Positions 19,188 to 27,081 of a DNA stretch of 52,665 nt are shown in pieces (positions within the stretch are counted from its first letter, which is position 1; each line of letters starts with the position of its first letter). The notes below the pieces were generated by a model, which saw only the letters and a list, made by a program, of their open reading frames with translations, ran no database searches and was not told the DNA's origin. This stretch comes from DATCYZ01 sp036526195. GTDB lineage: Bacteria > Pseudomonadota > Gammaproteobacteria > Burkholderiales > SG8-39. The stretch is from NCBI GenBank assembly GCA_036526195.1, contig DATCYZ010000140.1, positions 1-52,665 on the forward strand, given 5' to 3'. The position numbers were made by a program, and so were the translations under genes.

Positions 19188-20810
19188 ATGACGCACCGCG
19201 ATTTCGGCAGTTTCGATTACGTCATCGTCGGCGCCGGCAGCGCCGGCTGCCTGCTGGCGAACCGCCTTTCGGCGGACCCGAAGAACACGGTGCTGCTGCT
19301 CGAGGCCGGCGGCCGCGACGACTGGTTCTGGATCGACGTCCCGGTGGGCTACCTCTACACCATCGCCAACCCGCGCACCGACTGGTGCTACAAGACCGCG
19401 CCCGACGAGCACCTCGCGGGGCGCTCGATCCACTACGCGCGCGGGCGCGTGCTCGGCGGCTGCTCCTCGATCAACGCCATGATCCACATGCGCGGACAGA
19501 AGGAAGACTGGGACCACTGGGCGTCGCTCGGCAACCGCGGCTGGTCCTGGGACGAGGTGCTGCCGCTCTTTCAGGGACTGGAAGACTACGAACACGGCGC
19601 GAAGGACGGCTACGGCACCGGCGGCGAAGTCCGCGTGGAGGACCCGCGCGTGCACTGGCAGGTGCTGGATGCCTGGCGCGAGGCCGCCGCCGAGTGCGGC
19701 ATCGCGCCGATCCGCGTCTTCAACACCGGCGACAACGCCGGCTGCGCGTACTTCCAGATGAACCAGCGCCGCGGCCGGCGCTGGAGCGCAACGCGCGCCT
19801 TCCTGCGCCCCGTGCTGTCGCGGCCGAACCTGACGGTGCTCACCGGCGCGCTGGTCGAGCGGGTGCGCATCGCGGGTTCGGACGCAGGCCTGGCGGCCGA
19901 GGGCATCGAGTTCCGCCACGCCACGCACGGCCGCGCCTTCGCGCGCGCGCGCCGCGAGACCCTGCTCGCGGCCGGCGCAATCGGCTCGCCGCAGCTGCTG
20001 CAACTCTCCGGGGTCGGTCCCGCGGCGCTGCTCGCGCAGCACGGCATCCCCGTGCTGCGCGATGCGCCCGGCGTCGGCGCCAACCTGCACGACCACCTGC
20101 AGATCCGCATGCAGTACAGGGTCTCGAACGTGCCGACGCTGAACGAGCGCGCCGGGAGCTTTCTCGGCAAGCTCGGCATGGGCCTGGAGTACCTGTTCAT
20201 GAAGCGCGGCCCGCTCACCATGCCGCCCTCGCAACTCGGCGCCTTTGCGAAGAGCGACCCGGCGCAACCGACGCCGAACATCGAATGGCACGTGCAGCCG
20301 CTGTCGCTGGACAAGTTCGGCGACCCCCTGCACCCCTTCCCGGCGATCACGCCGAGCGTGTGCAACCTGCGGCCGGAGTCGCGCGGCCACGTGCGCATCA
20401 CCGCGCCCGACCCGGAGGCCTACCCGGAGATCAAGCTTAACTACCTCTCCACCGAAGGCGACCGCAGGGTGGCGATCGACGGCATGCGCTTCACGCGCCG
20501 CATCATGGCGGCGAAGGCACTGGCAAAGTACGCGCCGGAAGAGTTCCGGCCGAGCCCGGCGATCGTTTCGGACGCGGACCTCGAAAAGGCCGCCGGCGAA
20601 CTCGGCACCACCATCTTCCATCCGGTGGGCACCTGCCGCATGGGGCCGGAGGCGACCGACGTGGTCGACGATCGCCTGCGGGTGAAGGACGTGCGGGCCC
20701 TGCGCGTCATCGATGCCTCGGTGATGCCGCGCATCACCTCGGGCAACACCAATGCGCCGACCTACGTGATCGCGGAGAAGGGAGCGGCGGCGGTGCTGGG
20801 AGAAGCCTGA
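19188..20810 (+). CDS. GMC family FAD-dependent oxidoreductase (second copy)
   Basis: A 540-residue choline-dehydrogenase-like flavoprotein. The FAD motif YVIVGAGSAGCLLANRL (about 11-27), the GMC signature region YARGRVLGGCSSINAMIHMRG, the second signature GAIGSPQLLQLSGVGP, and the C-terminal FHPVGTCRMG and SGNTNAPTYVIAEKG are all intact. It is clearly related to the GMC enzyme at 10.7-12.3 kb but has its own start, with AGGGGGAAT before the ATG. Two alcohol dehydrogenases around one GntR regulator suggest a substrate with two alcohol groups, or two sequential alcohols. The substrate is unknown. Confidence 0.9.
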   Translation: MTHRDFGSFDYVIVGAGSAGCLLANRLSADPKNTVLLLEAGGRDDWFWIDVPVGYLYTIANPRTDWCYKTAPDEHLAGRSIHYARGRVLGGCSSINAMIHMRGQKEDWDHWASLGNRGWSWDEVLPLFQGLEDYEHGAKDGYGTGGEVRVEDPRVHWQVLDAWREAAAECGIAPIRVFNTGDNAGCAYFQMNQRRGRRWSATRAFLRPVLSRPNLTVLTGALVERVRIAGSDAGLAAEGIEFRHATHGRAFARARRETLLAAGAIGSPQLLQLSGVGPAALLAQHGIPVLRDAPGVGANLHDHLQIRMQYRVSNVPTLNERAGSFLGKLGMGLEYLFMKRGPLTMPPSQLGAFAKSDPAQPTPNIEWHVQPLSLDKFGDPLHPFPAITPSVCNLRPESRGHVRITAPDPEAYPEIKLNYLSTEGDRRVAIDGMRFTRRIMAAKALAKYAPEEFRPSPAIVSDADLEKAAGELGTTIFHPVGTCRMGPEATDVVDDRLRVKDVRALRVIDASVMPRITSGNTNAPTYVIAEKGAAAVLGEA

Positions 20811-20855
20811 GCGAAGTCCGGATTCCATTCCCGGCCTGGCGGCGCCTGGGCCCCG

Positions 20856-20883
20856 CTTGAATCTCCCGTCTTCGCCCCCACCT
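20856..20883 (+). promoter_or_regulatory. Candidate sigma-32 (heat-shock) promoter of htpX
   Basis: CTTGAA (20856-20861) is followed after 14 nt by CCCCACCT (20876-20883). This matches the RpoH consensus (CTTGAA, 13-15 nt, CCCCATNT) at all but a base or two. It lies about 150 nt upstream of htpX, a known heat-shock gene, in the 225-bp gap after the GMC gene. Confidence 0.6.
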
Positions 20884-21035
20884 TTTCTCGCACTCCGGTC
20901 ACCCCGGATCGGGTCATTGAGGTCAAATACCGGCCGTCCGGAACGGGCGCCGCAGAACCGGGAACTTGCGCCCCAACCGCTGTCCAAAGCAGGTAAGCTT
21001 CGCGCCCAGTCGGGTGCCCAACCAAGGAAGGAGTC

Positions 21036-21917
21036 ATGAAGCGCATCGTCCTGTTTCTCGCCACCAACCTCGCCGTCATGCTGGTGCTGTCGTTCTTCCT
21101 GAACGTGCTCGGCGTCGGGCACTTCCTGAAGCAGGAAGGCCTCGACGTCACCGCCCTGCTCGCCTTCTCGGCGATCATCGGTTTCGCCGGCGCGATCATT
21201 TCGCTGCTGATGTCCAAGACGATCGCCAAGTGGACCACCGGCGCGCGCGTCATCGACGGCTCCGAGGGCTCGACGGAGTACTGGCTGGTGCAGTCGGTGC
21301 AACGCCTCGCCGAGCGCGCCAACATCGGCATGCCCGAAGTGGCGATCTACCAGGGTGCGCCGAACGCGTTCGCCACCGGCGCCTTCAAGAACGCGTCGCT
21401 GGTGGCGGTGTCCACCGGGCTGGTCGAGTCGATGAGCCGCGAGGAAGTCGAGGCGGTGCTCGCGCATGAAGTGGCGCACGTCGCCAACGGCGACATGGTC
21501 ACCCTCGCCCTGATCCAAGGCGTGGTGAACACCTTCGTGGTGTTCCTCTCGAGGGTGGTGGGCTACTTCGTCGACCGCGTGATCCTGAAGAACGACCGCG
21601 GCGCCGGCATCGGCTTCTACGTGACGGTCATCATCTGCGACATCGTCTTCGGCATCCTCGCCTCGATCATCGTCGCCTGGTTCTCGCGCCAGCGCGAGTT
21701 CCGCGCCGATGCCGGCGCGGCGAAGCTGCTCGGCACGCCGCGCCCGATGATGTCGGCGCTGGCCCGCCTCGGCGGCCTCGAGCCCGGCGCGCTGCCGGCC
21801 GCTTTCCAGTCCTCGGGCATCAGCAACAAGGCCGGCATCATGGCGCTGTTCTCGACCCATCCGCCGGTCGAAGAGCGCATCGCCGCCCTGCAGAGCTGGA
21901 ATCCGGCCGCCGTCTGA
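21036..21917 (+). CDS. htpX: Protease HtpX (M48 membrane zinc metalloprotease)
   Basis: A 293-residue inner-membrane heat-shock protease that works with FtsH in membrane-protein quality control. Two N-terminal transmembrane segments (about 4-26 and 38-58) are followed by the zinc site H144-E-V-A-H148 in LAHEVAHVANGDM. Two more hydrophobic segments follow, and the third zinc ligand is expected in the SRQREFRADAGAAKLL region. The C-terminus ends in the family pattern FSTHPPVEERIAAL. AAGGAAGGAG precedes the ATG. A heat-shock-type promoter lies upstream and a clear intrinsic terminator follows, so it is probably monocistronic. Confidence 0.97.
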   Translation: MKRIVLFLATNLAVMLVLSFFLNVLGVGHFLKQEGLDVTALLAFSAIIGFAGAIISLLMSKTIAKWTTGARVIDGSEGSTEYWLVQSVQRLAERANIGMPEVAIYQGAPNAFATGAFKNASLVAVSTGLVESMSREEVEAVLAHEVAHVANGDMVTLALIQGVVNTFVVFLSRVVGYFVDRVILKNDRGAGIGFYVTVIICDIVFGILASIIVAWFSRQREFRADAGAAKLLGTPRPMMSALARLGGLEPGALPAAFQSSGISNKAGIMALFSTHPPVEERIAALQSWNPAAV

Positions 21918-21936
21918 ACCCGGCCCGCGTTCCCCG

Positions 21937-21964
21937 AAAGGCCGCCCCCGGGCGGCCTTTTTTT
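21937..21964 (+). terminator. Intrinsic terminator of htpX
   Basis: A 7-8 bp GC stem (GGCCGCC at 21940 pairing with GGCGGCC ending 21957) is preceded by AAA and followed directly by seven T residues (21958-21964). It begins about 20 nt after the htpX stop. Confidence 0.9.
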
Positions 21965-22017
21965 GCGCGCGCGGCACGGTTCGCACGCCCGGGACCGGCC
22001 TCGGCGACAATCCCGGT

Positions 22018-23169
22018 GTGAAACTCGCCCTCGTCATCCTGCTGACGGTGCTCGCCCACCTCGCCTTCACCGGCGCACGCATGTCGGCCTCGCTGTACGC
22101 GCTCAAGCTGGGCGCCTCGACCTTCACCGTCGGGGTGCTGATGTCGCTCTGGGCGCTGCTGCCGATGCTGCTGGCCGTCCTGGTCGGCCGGATGATCGAC
22201 CGCGTCGGCGCCTTCCGGCCGCTGGCCTGGTCCGCCGGCGTCTTCACGCTGGGCGTGCTGCTGCCGGCGCTGTGGCCCGGCCTGCCCGCGCTTTACCTGA
22301 TGGCGACCGTCTGCGGCACCGCCTTCATGGTCTACCACGTTGCGCTCAACAACATCGTCGGCGCCATCGGGCAGCCGTCCTCGCGCGCGGCCAACTTCAG
22401 CTGGCTGGCGCTCGGCTTCTCCATCGGCGGCTTCGGCGGCCCGCTGGTGGCCGGCTTCGCCATCGACGGTTTCAGCCACCGCGCCGCCTTCGCCATCCTC
22501 GCGGTGCCTGCGGCGCTCGCGCTCGTGCCCATGCTCGCCTGGCGCCGCCTGCTGCCGGACGCGCCGCGCCCGGCCTCCGGCCCCGGCGGGGCGCAGCGCA
22601 TCGGCGACCTGCTGCGCGTGCCGGCGCTGCGCAACGCCTTCCTGGCCAGCCTCGTCCTGGCGACCGGCTGGGACCTCTATACCTTCGTCATGCCGGTCTA
22701 CGGCTCGCGCATCAGCCTGGCCGCCACCACCATCGGCGTGATCATGGGCGCCTTCGCAGCGGCCACCTTCTTCGTTCGCCTGCTGATGCCGGCAATCTCG
22801 CGGCGCGTGAAGGAATGGCCGGTGATCGTCGCCGCCATGGCGATCTCCGGGACGGCGTATTCGCTGTTTCCCTTCGCCACCTCGATGCCATTGCTGATGG
22901 CGCTGTCCTTCCTGCTCGGCATCGGCCTGGGCTGCGCGCAGCCGATGATCATGGCGCTGCTCTACACCGCCTCGCCGCCCGGACGGCAGGGCGAGGTGAT
23001 CGGCGTGCGCACCCTGATGCTGAACGCGAGCCACACCGCGCTGCCGCTCGCCTTCGGCGCGCTCGGCAGCGTGCTCGGCATCGGCCCCATCTTCTGGCTG
23101 ATGTCGAGCGGCCTGCTGGGCAGCGGCTGGGTGCTGTACCGGCGCCTGCTGCGTCGAACCGGCGATTGA
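22018..23169 (+). CDS. Major facilitator superfamily transporter
   Basis: A 383-residue membrane protein with about 12 hydrophobic segments. The MFS loop 2-3 motif appears as GRMIDRVGAFRPL near residues 60-72, and there is a central cytoplasmic loop around residues 180-200 (PDAPRPASGPGG). The subfamily resembles drug or sugar efflux permeases but the substrate cannot be read from sequence. The start is GTG 22018 with only a weak ribosome site. It lies between the htpX terminator and fbp, with a 49-nt gap to fbp. Confidence 0.88.
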   Translation: MKLALVILLTVLAHLAFTGARMSASLYALKLGASTFTVGVLMSLWALLPMLLAVLVGRMIDRVGAFRPLAWSAGVFTLGVLLPALWPGLPALYLMATVCGTAFMVYHVALNNIVGAIGQPSSRAANFSWLALGFSIGGFGGPLVAGFAIDGFSHRAAFAILAVPAALALVPMLAWRRLLPDAPRPASGPGGAQRIGDLLRVPALRNAFLASLVLATGWDLYTFVMPVYGSRISLAATTIGVIMGAFAAATFFVRLLMPAISRRVKEWPVIVAAMAISGTAYSLFPFATSMPLLMALSFLLGIGLGCAQPMIMALLYTASPPGRQGEVIGVRTLMLNASHTALPLAFGALGSVLGIGPIFWLMSSGLLGSGWVLYRRLLRRTGD

Positions 23170-23218
23170 CGCACAATCCCCAAGCCCCGATCATCGCGGC
23201 CCGGACGGAGGTTCCCGC

Positions 23219-24211
23219 ATGCGACGTTACACCCTCACCCGCTTCCTCATCGAGCGCCAGCGCGCCGGGCTGATCAACGCCGACCTGCGCCTGCTGATCG
23301 AAACCTGCGCGCGCGCCTGCAAGGCGATCAACGTGCAGGTCGGCAAGGGCACGCTGACCGGCACCGGCGCCACCCTCGGCACGATCAACGTGCAGGCCGA
23401 GGAGCAGAAGAAGCTCGACCTGGTCTCGAACGAGATCCTGCTGGAGGCCAACGAATGGGGCGGCAGCCTCGCGGCGCTCGCCTCCGAGGAAATGGAGGCC
23501 CCGCAGCAGATCCCGCTCGACCAGCCCAAGGGCGAATACCTGCTCTTGTTCGACCCGCTCGACGGCTCCTCGAACATCGACGTCAATGTCTCGATCGGCA
23601 CCATCTTCTCGGTGCTGCGCTGCCCGAAGGGCGTCACCGTGCCCGACGAGAAGGCCTTCCTGCAGCCGGGGCGCGAGCAGATCGCCGCCGGCTTCGCCGT
23701 CTACGGGCCCACCACCCTGCTGGTCCTCACCGTCGGCGACGGCGCGCACGGCTTCATGCTCGATCCCTACATGGGCTCCTTCGTCCTTACCCACCCGGAC
23801 ATCCGGATTCCGGAGGACACCGCCGAGTTCGCCATCAACATGTCGAACATGCGCCGCTGGGCCGCGCCGGTGAAGCGCTACATCGACGAATGCCTCGCCG
23901 GCAAGGACGGCCCACGCGGCAAGGACTTCAACATGCGCTGGGTCGCCTCGATGGTGGCCGACGTCTACCGCATCCTGTCGCGCGGCGGCATCTTCATGTA
24001 TCCGCGCGACGCGAAGCACGTGGCCGGCCGCCTGCGCCTGCTTTACGAGGCGAACCCGATGGCCTTCATCGTCGAGCAGGCCGGCGGCGCGGCCACCGAC
24101 GGCAGCACGCGCATCCTCGACCTGCAGCCCGAGGGCCTGCACCAGCGCGTCGGCGTGGTGCTCGGCTCGAAGAACGAGGTCGAGCGCGTCGCCGCCTACC
24201 ATAGGGCCTGA
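23219..24211 (+). CDS. fbp: Fructose-1,6-bisphosphatase class I
   Basis: A 330-residue cytoplasmic gluconeogenic enzyme that converts fructose 1,6-bisphosphate to fructose 6-phosphate and phosphate using magnesium. The metal-binding motif FDPLDGSSNID is at about residues 111-121, with the upstream acidic SEE pair near 89-91. Later segments MYPRDAKHVAGRLRLLYEANPMAFIVEQAGG and LHQRVGVVLGSKNEVERV are typical of class I. Length and motifs are complete. Gluconeogenesis fits an organism that lives on organic acids and alcohols, as the neighbouring operons suggest. Confidence 0.97.
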   Translation: MRRYTLTRFLIERQRAGLINADLRLLIETCARACKAINVQVGKGTLTGTGATLGTINVQAEEQKKLDLVSNEILLEANEWGGSLAALASEEMEAPQQIPLDQPKGEYLLLFDPLDGSSNIDVNVSIGTIFSVLRCPKGVTVPDEKAFLQPGREQIAAGFAVYGPTTLLVLTVGDGAHGFMLDPYMGSFVLTHPDIRIPEDTAEFAINMSNMRRWAAPVKRYIDECLAGKDGPRGKDFNMRWVASMVADVYRILSRGGIFMYPRDAKHVAGRLRLLYEANPMAFIVEQAGGAATDGSTRILDLQPEGLHQRVGVVLGSKNEVERVAAYHRA

Positions 24212-24257
24212 ACTGCGGGGCCTGAACCGCGGCGCCGGCGCGCGCCCGGGACGCGCC

Positions 24258-24290
24258 ACAAAACAAAACGGCGCGCCGAGGCGCGCCGTT
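24258..24290 (-). terminator. Intrinsic terminator of the SWIB gene
   Basis: AACGGCGCGCC (24267-24277) pairs perfectly with GGCGCGCCGTT (24280-24290) as an 11-bp stem. Read on the minus strand it is followed by TTGTTTTGTGG, a U-rich tail, about 20 nt after the SWIB stop. It may also slow fbp transcripts arriving from the other side. Confidence 0.75.
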
Positions 24291-24309
24291 CCGTTCGAGC
24301 GGTAAAGGA

Positions 24310-24621
24310 CTACTTGAGGTGCTTGTTGACCATCTTGGTCATGTCGAACATCGACACCTGCGCCTTGCCGCCGAAGATCGGCTTGAGCTTGTCGTCGGCA
24401 TTGATCATGCGGCGGTTCTTCTTGTCCTGCAGGCCGTGCTTCTTGATGTAGATCCAGATCTTCTTGGTGACTTCGGTGCGCGGCGCGGGGGCCGCACCGA
24501 TCACTGCCCCGAGGAGCGCCGTCGGGGTCATCGGCTTCATGAATGCAGCGTTCGGTTTGCGCTTCGCGGCGACCTTCTTCTTCGCTGCGGGTTTCTTCGC
24601 GGCCTTCTTCTTCGTTGCCAT
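24310..24621 (-). CDS. SWIB/MDM2 domain protein with lysine-rich N-terminus
   Basis: A 103-residue basic protein. The first about 23 residues are Lys/Ala repeats (KKKAAKKPAAKKK) like bacterial histone H1-like tails. Residues about 28-102 form a SWIB domain (PMTPTALLGAVIG, KKIWIYIKKHGLQDKKNRRMI, LKPIFG, VSMFDMTKMVNKHL). SWIB domains belong to chromatin remodellers in eukaryotes; in bacteria such small proteins are presumed nucleoid- or DNA-associated. GAGGAG precedes the ATG. It has its own promoter-like sequence and a strong terminator. Confidence 0.92.
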   Translation of the reverse strand: MATKKKAAKKPAAKKKVAAKRKPNAAFMKPMTPTALLGAVIGAAPAPRTEVTKKIWIYIKKHGLQDKKNRRMINADDKLKPIFGGKAQVSMFDMTKMVNKHLK

Positions 24622-24707
24622 CTTCTGTTCTCCTCTGAACGATTCTGCTGCTAGTCGGATGCGTGTCCGGACTTGGATTTTTCCCGCCGTCTCCCAGCGG
24701 TGGGCGA

Positions 24708-24736
24708 ACGATGCCGAATCCCGACGGTCATGTCAA
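24708..24736 (-). promoter_or_regulatory. Candidate sigma-70 promoter of the SWIB gene
   Basis: On the minus strand a perfect -35 TTGACA (24736-24731) is followed after 17 nt by a weak -10, CATCGT (24713-24708). Transcription would start near 24.70 kb, leaving a leader of about 80 nt before the SWIB ATG. Confidence 0.42.
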
Positions 24737-24796
24737 CGTTTTTCAGAGGGAGAACAGGCAATCGCGCACGCGCGATGCATCGGCGCGTCGCCGCGT

Positions 24797-25753
24797 TCAG
24801 GCGCCGGATGCGTCCAGCCACGCGCCCAGACCCTGCGCGTTCAACTCGATGTCGAGCGCAAAAAGCGCATCCAGATCAACGCCCGGGAGCGGCCATGCCT
24901 GATGCGCCGCCGCCTCGTGGACGAGCGCACGCACGCCCTCGACGAGACAAGCGTGCCGCGACGCCCCCGCCGAACGACAGCGCTCGCCGAGCGCCGCATG
25001 CGCCGCGACCAGGCGCTTGAGCTCGCCGGCCAGTCGCGGCACGTCCGCCACCCGGCCGAAGTGCGCGAGGTACACCGCCCCGGGCGCAAGCGCCACCATG
25101 CGGGTGATGGTCCGCTCGAGTGCCGCGGGATCGAACTGCGTCGGGCTGGTGGTCGGAAACACCCCCGCCCGCCCGTCGCGGTCCAGCGCGCGGTAGGACA
25201 GGCCGAAACTGTCGCCGGCGAACAAATGCCCGCTGCGGGTGTCGCGCACCACCACATGGTGGCGCGCATGGCCGGGCGCATCGATGAATTCGAGGGGACG
25301 ACCGCCAAGCGCGATGCGCCCGCCTTCGCCGGTCTCGAGCACGCGCCCGGCCGGCACCGGCAGCACATCGCCATAGACCCGGCGCGTCGCTTCGGCGCCG
25401 TAGATCTCCAGCGTCGCCGCCATCAGGCGCGAGGGATCGATCATGTGCCGCGCACCGCGCGGGTGCACGGCGAGGCGCGCGTTCGGGCACTGCGCCATCA
25501 GGGCGCCGGCACCGGCCGCATGGTCGAGGTGCACGTGCGTCAGGATCACCCACTCGACCCGTTCCGGCGGGACGCCGCGCGCGGCGAGCGCCTGCAGGAT
25601 GTGCGTCGCGCCCGGCGCCGCGCCGGTGTCGACGATCGCGCCGCGTCCGTCCTCGACAATGATGTGCGCCGCGGTCTGCATCGCGCGGCCGTCATAGAAG
25701 GTGTCCACGGTGGCGATGCCGTGGCCGTGGTCGAACACGCCCGCGCCGCTCAT
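24797..25753 (-). CDS. Metallo-beta-lactamase fold hydrolase
   Basis: A 318-residue MBL-fold enzyme. The metal motif HxHxDH appears as LTHVHLDHAAG, a later metal-ligand His lies in DAPGHARHHVVV, and a bridging Asp is in LFAGDSFGLSY. A C-terminal helical extension of about 90 residues follows the core. The family includes glyoxalase II-like thioesterases, lactonases and flavin-linked oxidoreductases, and I cannot narrow the substrate. ATG 25753 overlaps the stop of an upstream methyltransferase (ATGA), so the two are co-translated. Confidence 0.87.
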   Translation of the reverse strand: MSGAGVFDHGHGIATVDTFYDGRAMQTAAHIIVEDGRGAIVDTGAAPGATHILQALAARGVPPERVEWVILTHVHLDHAAGAGALMAQCPNARLAVHPRGARHMIDPSRLMAATLEIYGAEATRRVYGDVLPVPAGRVLETGEGGRIALGGRPLEFIDAPGHARHHVVVRDTRSGHLFAGDSFGLSYRALDRDGRAGVFPTTSPTQFDPAALERTITRMVALAPGAVYLAHFGRVADVPRLAGELKRLVAAHAALGERCRSAGASRHACLVEGVRALVHEAAAHQAWPLPGVDLDALFALDIELNAQGLGAWLDASGA

Positions 25754-26391
25754 GCGTCGCCCGCGGCCGGCGGCAGGTAGCGGCCCCAGCCGATGTAGCC
25801 GCGTCCGAGCAGCGTCGACTCGCGCTTCAGGTCCGGCACCCGCCGCGCGAGCTTTGCCCAGGGCCGGCGCAGCCCCCGCAGGTTGGCGTTGTAGCGCCGC
25901 ATGCTCCACCACACGTGCAGGTTCGCCGGCGCGAGCCACCACGGGTGATACTTGACGCCGGCCACCGCCACCCGCGCGCCCGGCACCGCGCGCGCGAACA
26001 CCTGCTCGAGCGCGGCGTCGGACTGCAGGATGTCGTGGGCGTAGTTGAACAACAGGGCGTCGACCGGGCGCGGGACGACCGCGTCCTCCACCGGCGCCTC
26101 GACGAGCGTGACGTTCGTCCAGCCCGCGGCGTCCACGCGCGTTCGCGCCTGCGCCATCATCTCCGGGCTCTGCTCCACGCCGATCACGTGGCCGGCGGGC
26201 CCGACGGCCTCGAGCAACAGCGCAAACGACAGGCCGGTGCCGCTGCCCGCGTCGAGCACCGTCTCGCCCGGGCACAGCGCGAGCCGCGCGATGGTGCGCG
26301 CACGCAAATCCGAGGTGAATCGCGCGCTTGCGTCGTAGCCCGGCGCGCGCGCGCGGTACTTGGCGATGGATTGCTGGTTGCCGGCCCGCAT
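25750..26391 (-). CDS. Class I SAM-dependent methyltransferase
   Basis: A 213-residue methyltransferase with motif I VLDAGSGTGLSFALL (about residues 45-59), an acidic post-motif in VIGVEQSPEMMAQA, and motif II-like VDALLFNYAHDIL. It resembles UbiE-like small-molecule methyltransferases; the FNYAHDILQ stretch replaces the more usual NVxHH. The substrate is unknown. It is divergent from pdxH with a 57-bp gap and overlaps the MBL gene by 4 nt. Confidence 0.85.
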   Translation of the reverse strand: MRAGNQQSIAKYRARAPGYDASARFTSDLRARTIARLALCPGETVLDAGSGTGLSFALLLEAVGPAGHVIGVEQSPEMMAQARTRVDAAGWTNVTLVEAPVEDAVVPRPVDALLFNYAHDILQSDAALEQVFARAVPGARVAVAGVKYHPWWLAPANLHVWWSMRRYNANLRGLRRPWAKLARRVPDLKRESTLLGRGYIGWGRYLPPAAGDA

Positions 26392-26448
26392 CGAACCTGC
26401 AGCTTACCAGTCGTCACCGGGCGAGCTTCCGCCGTTAGAATCGGAGGC

Positions 26449-27081
26449 ATGAAGCTGGCGGACCTGAGGCAGGAGTACATGCGCGCGGGACTCTCCGAGC
26501 GCGACGCGGACGCGGATCCCCTGCGCCAGTTCGGGCACTGGATGGATGCGGCGATCAAGGCGGGCGTCTCGCTGCCGAACGCCATGACGCTCGCCACGGT
26601 GCGCGAGGACGGACGCCCGAACGCCCGCATCGTGCTGCTCAAGGGCGTCGAGGACGGCGGCTTCACCTTCTTCACCAACTACGAAAGCCGCAAGGGCGTG
26701 GAACTCGACGCGCGCCCCGATGCCTGCCTGGTGTTCCTCTGGCATGACCTCGAGCGGCAGGTGCGCATCGACGGGCGCGTCACCCGGGTGACCCCGGCTG
26801 CCTCCTCGGAGTACTTCGACACCCGCCCGGTGGGCGCGCGCCTGTCGGCCTGGGCCTCGGCGCAAAGCGCGCGGGTGCCCGATCGCGCCACGCTGGAGGA
26901 TGCGCTCGCCGCCGCCCGCCAGCGCTTCGGCGAGGCGCCGCCGCGCCCGCCGCACTGGGGCGGCTACCGCCTCGAGCCCTCGTGTTTCGAGTTCTGGCAG
27001 GGTCGGCCGGATCGACTGCATGACCGCCTGCGCTACCGGCGCGACGCCACGGCCTGGACGATTGAGCGCCTCGCCCCCTGA
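26449..27081 (+). CDS. pdxH: Pyridoxamine/pyridoxine 5'-phosphate oxidase
   Basis: A 210-residue FMN enzyme that makes pyridoxal 5'-phosphate from PNP or PMP with oxygen, the last step of vitamin B6 synthesis. Conserved segments are MTLATVREDGRPNARIVLLKG, FFTNYESRKG, LVFLWHDLERQVRIDG, and the C-terminal WGGYRLEPSCFEFWQGRPDRLHDRLRYRR. GGAGG lies just before the ATG. A TAGAAT box at 26436-26441 could be a -10 element, giving a very short leader. The stop lies inside the next gene by about 20 nt. Confidence 0.96.
   Translation: MKLADLRQEYMRAGLSERDADADPLRQFGHWMDAAIKAGVSLPNAMTLATVREDGRPNARIVLLKGVEDGGFTFFTNYESRKGVELDARPDACLVFLWHDLERQVRIDGRVTRVTPAASSEYFDTRPVGARLSAWASAQSARVPDRATLEDALAAARQRFGEAPPRPPHWGGYRLEPSCFEFWQGRPDRLHDRLRYRRDATAWTIERLAP

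Noticed and set aside
26436..26441. TAGAAT before pdxH as a firm promoter
   Set aside because: No -35 at 16-18 nt; transcription would start almost at the ATG, so support is too weak for a feature.
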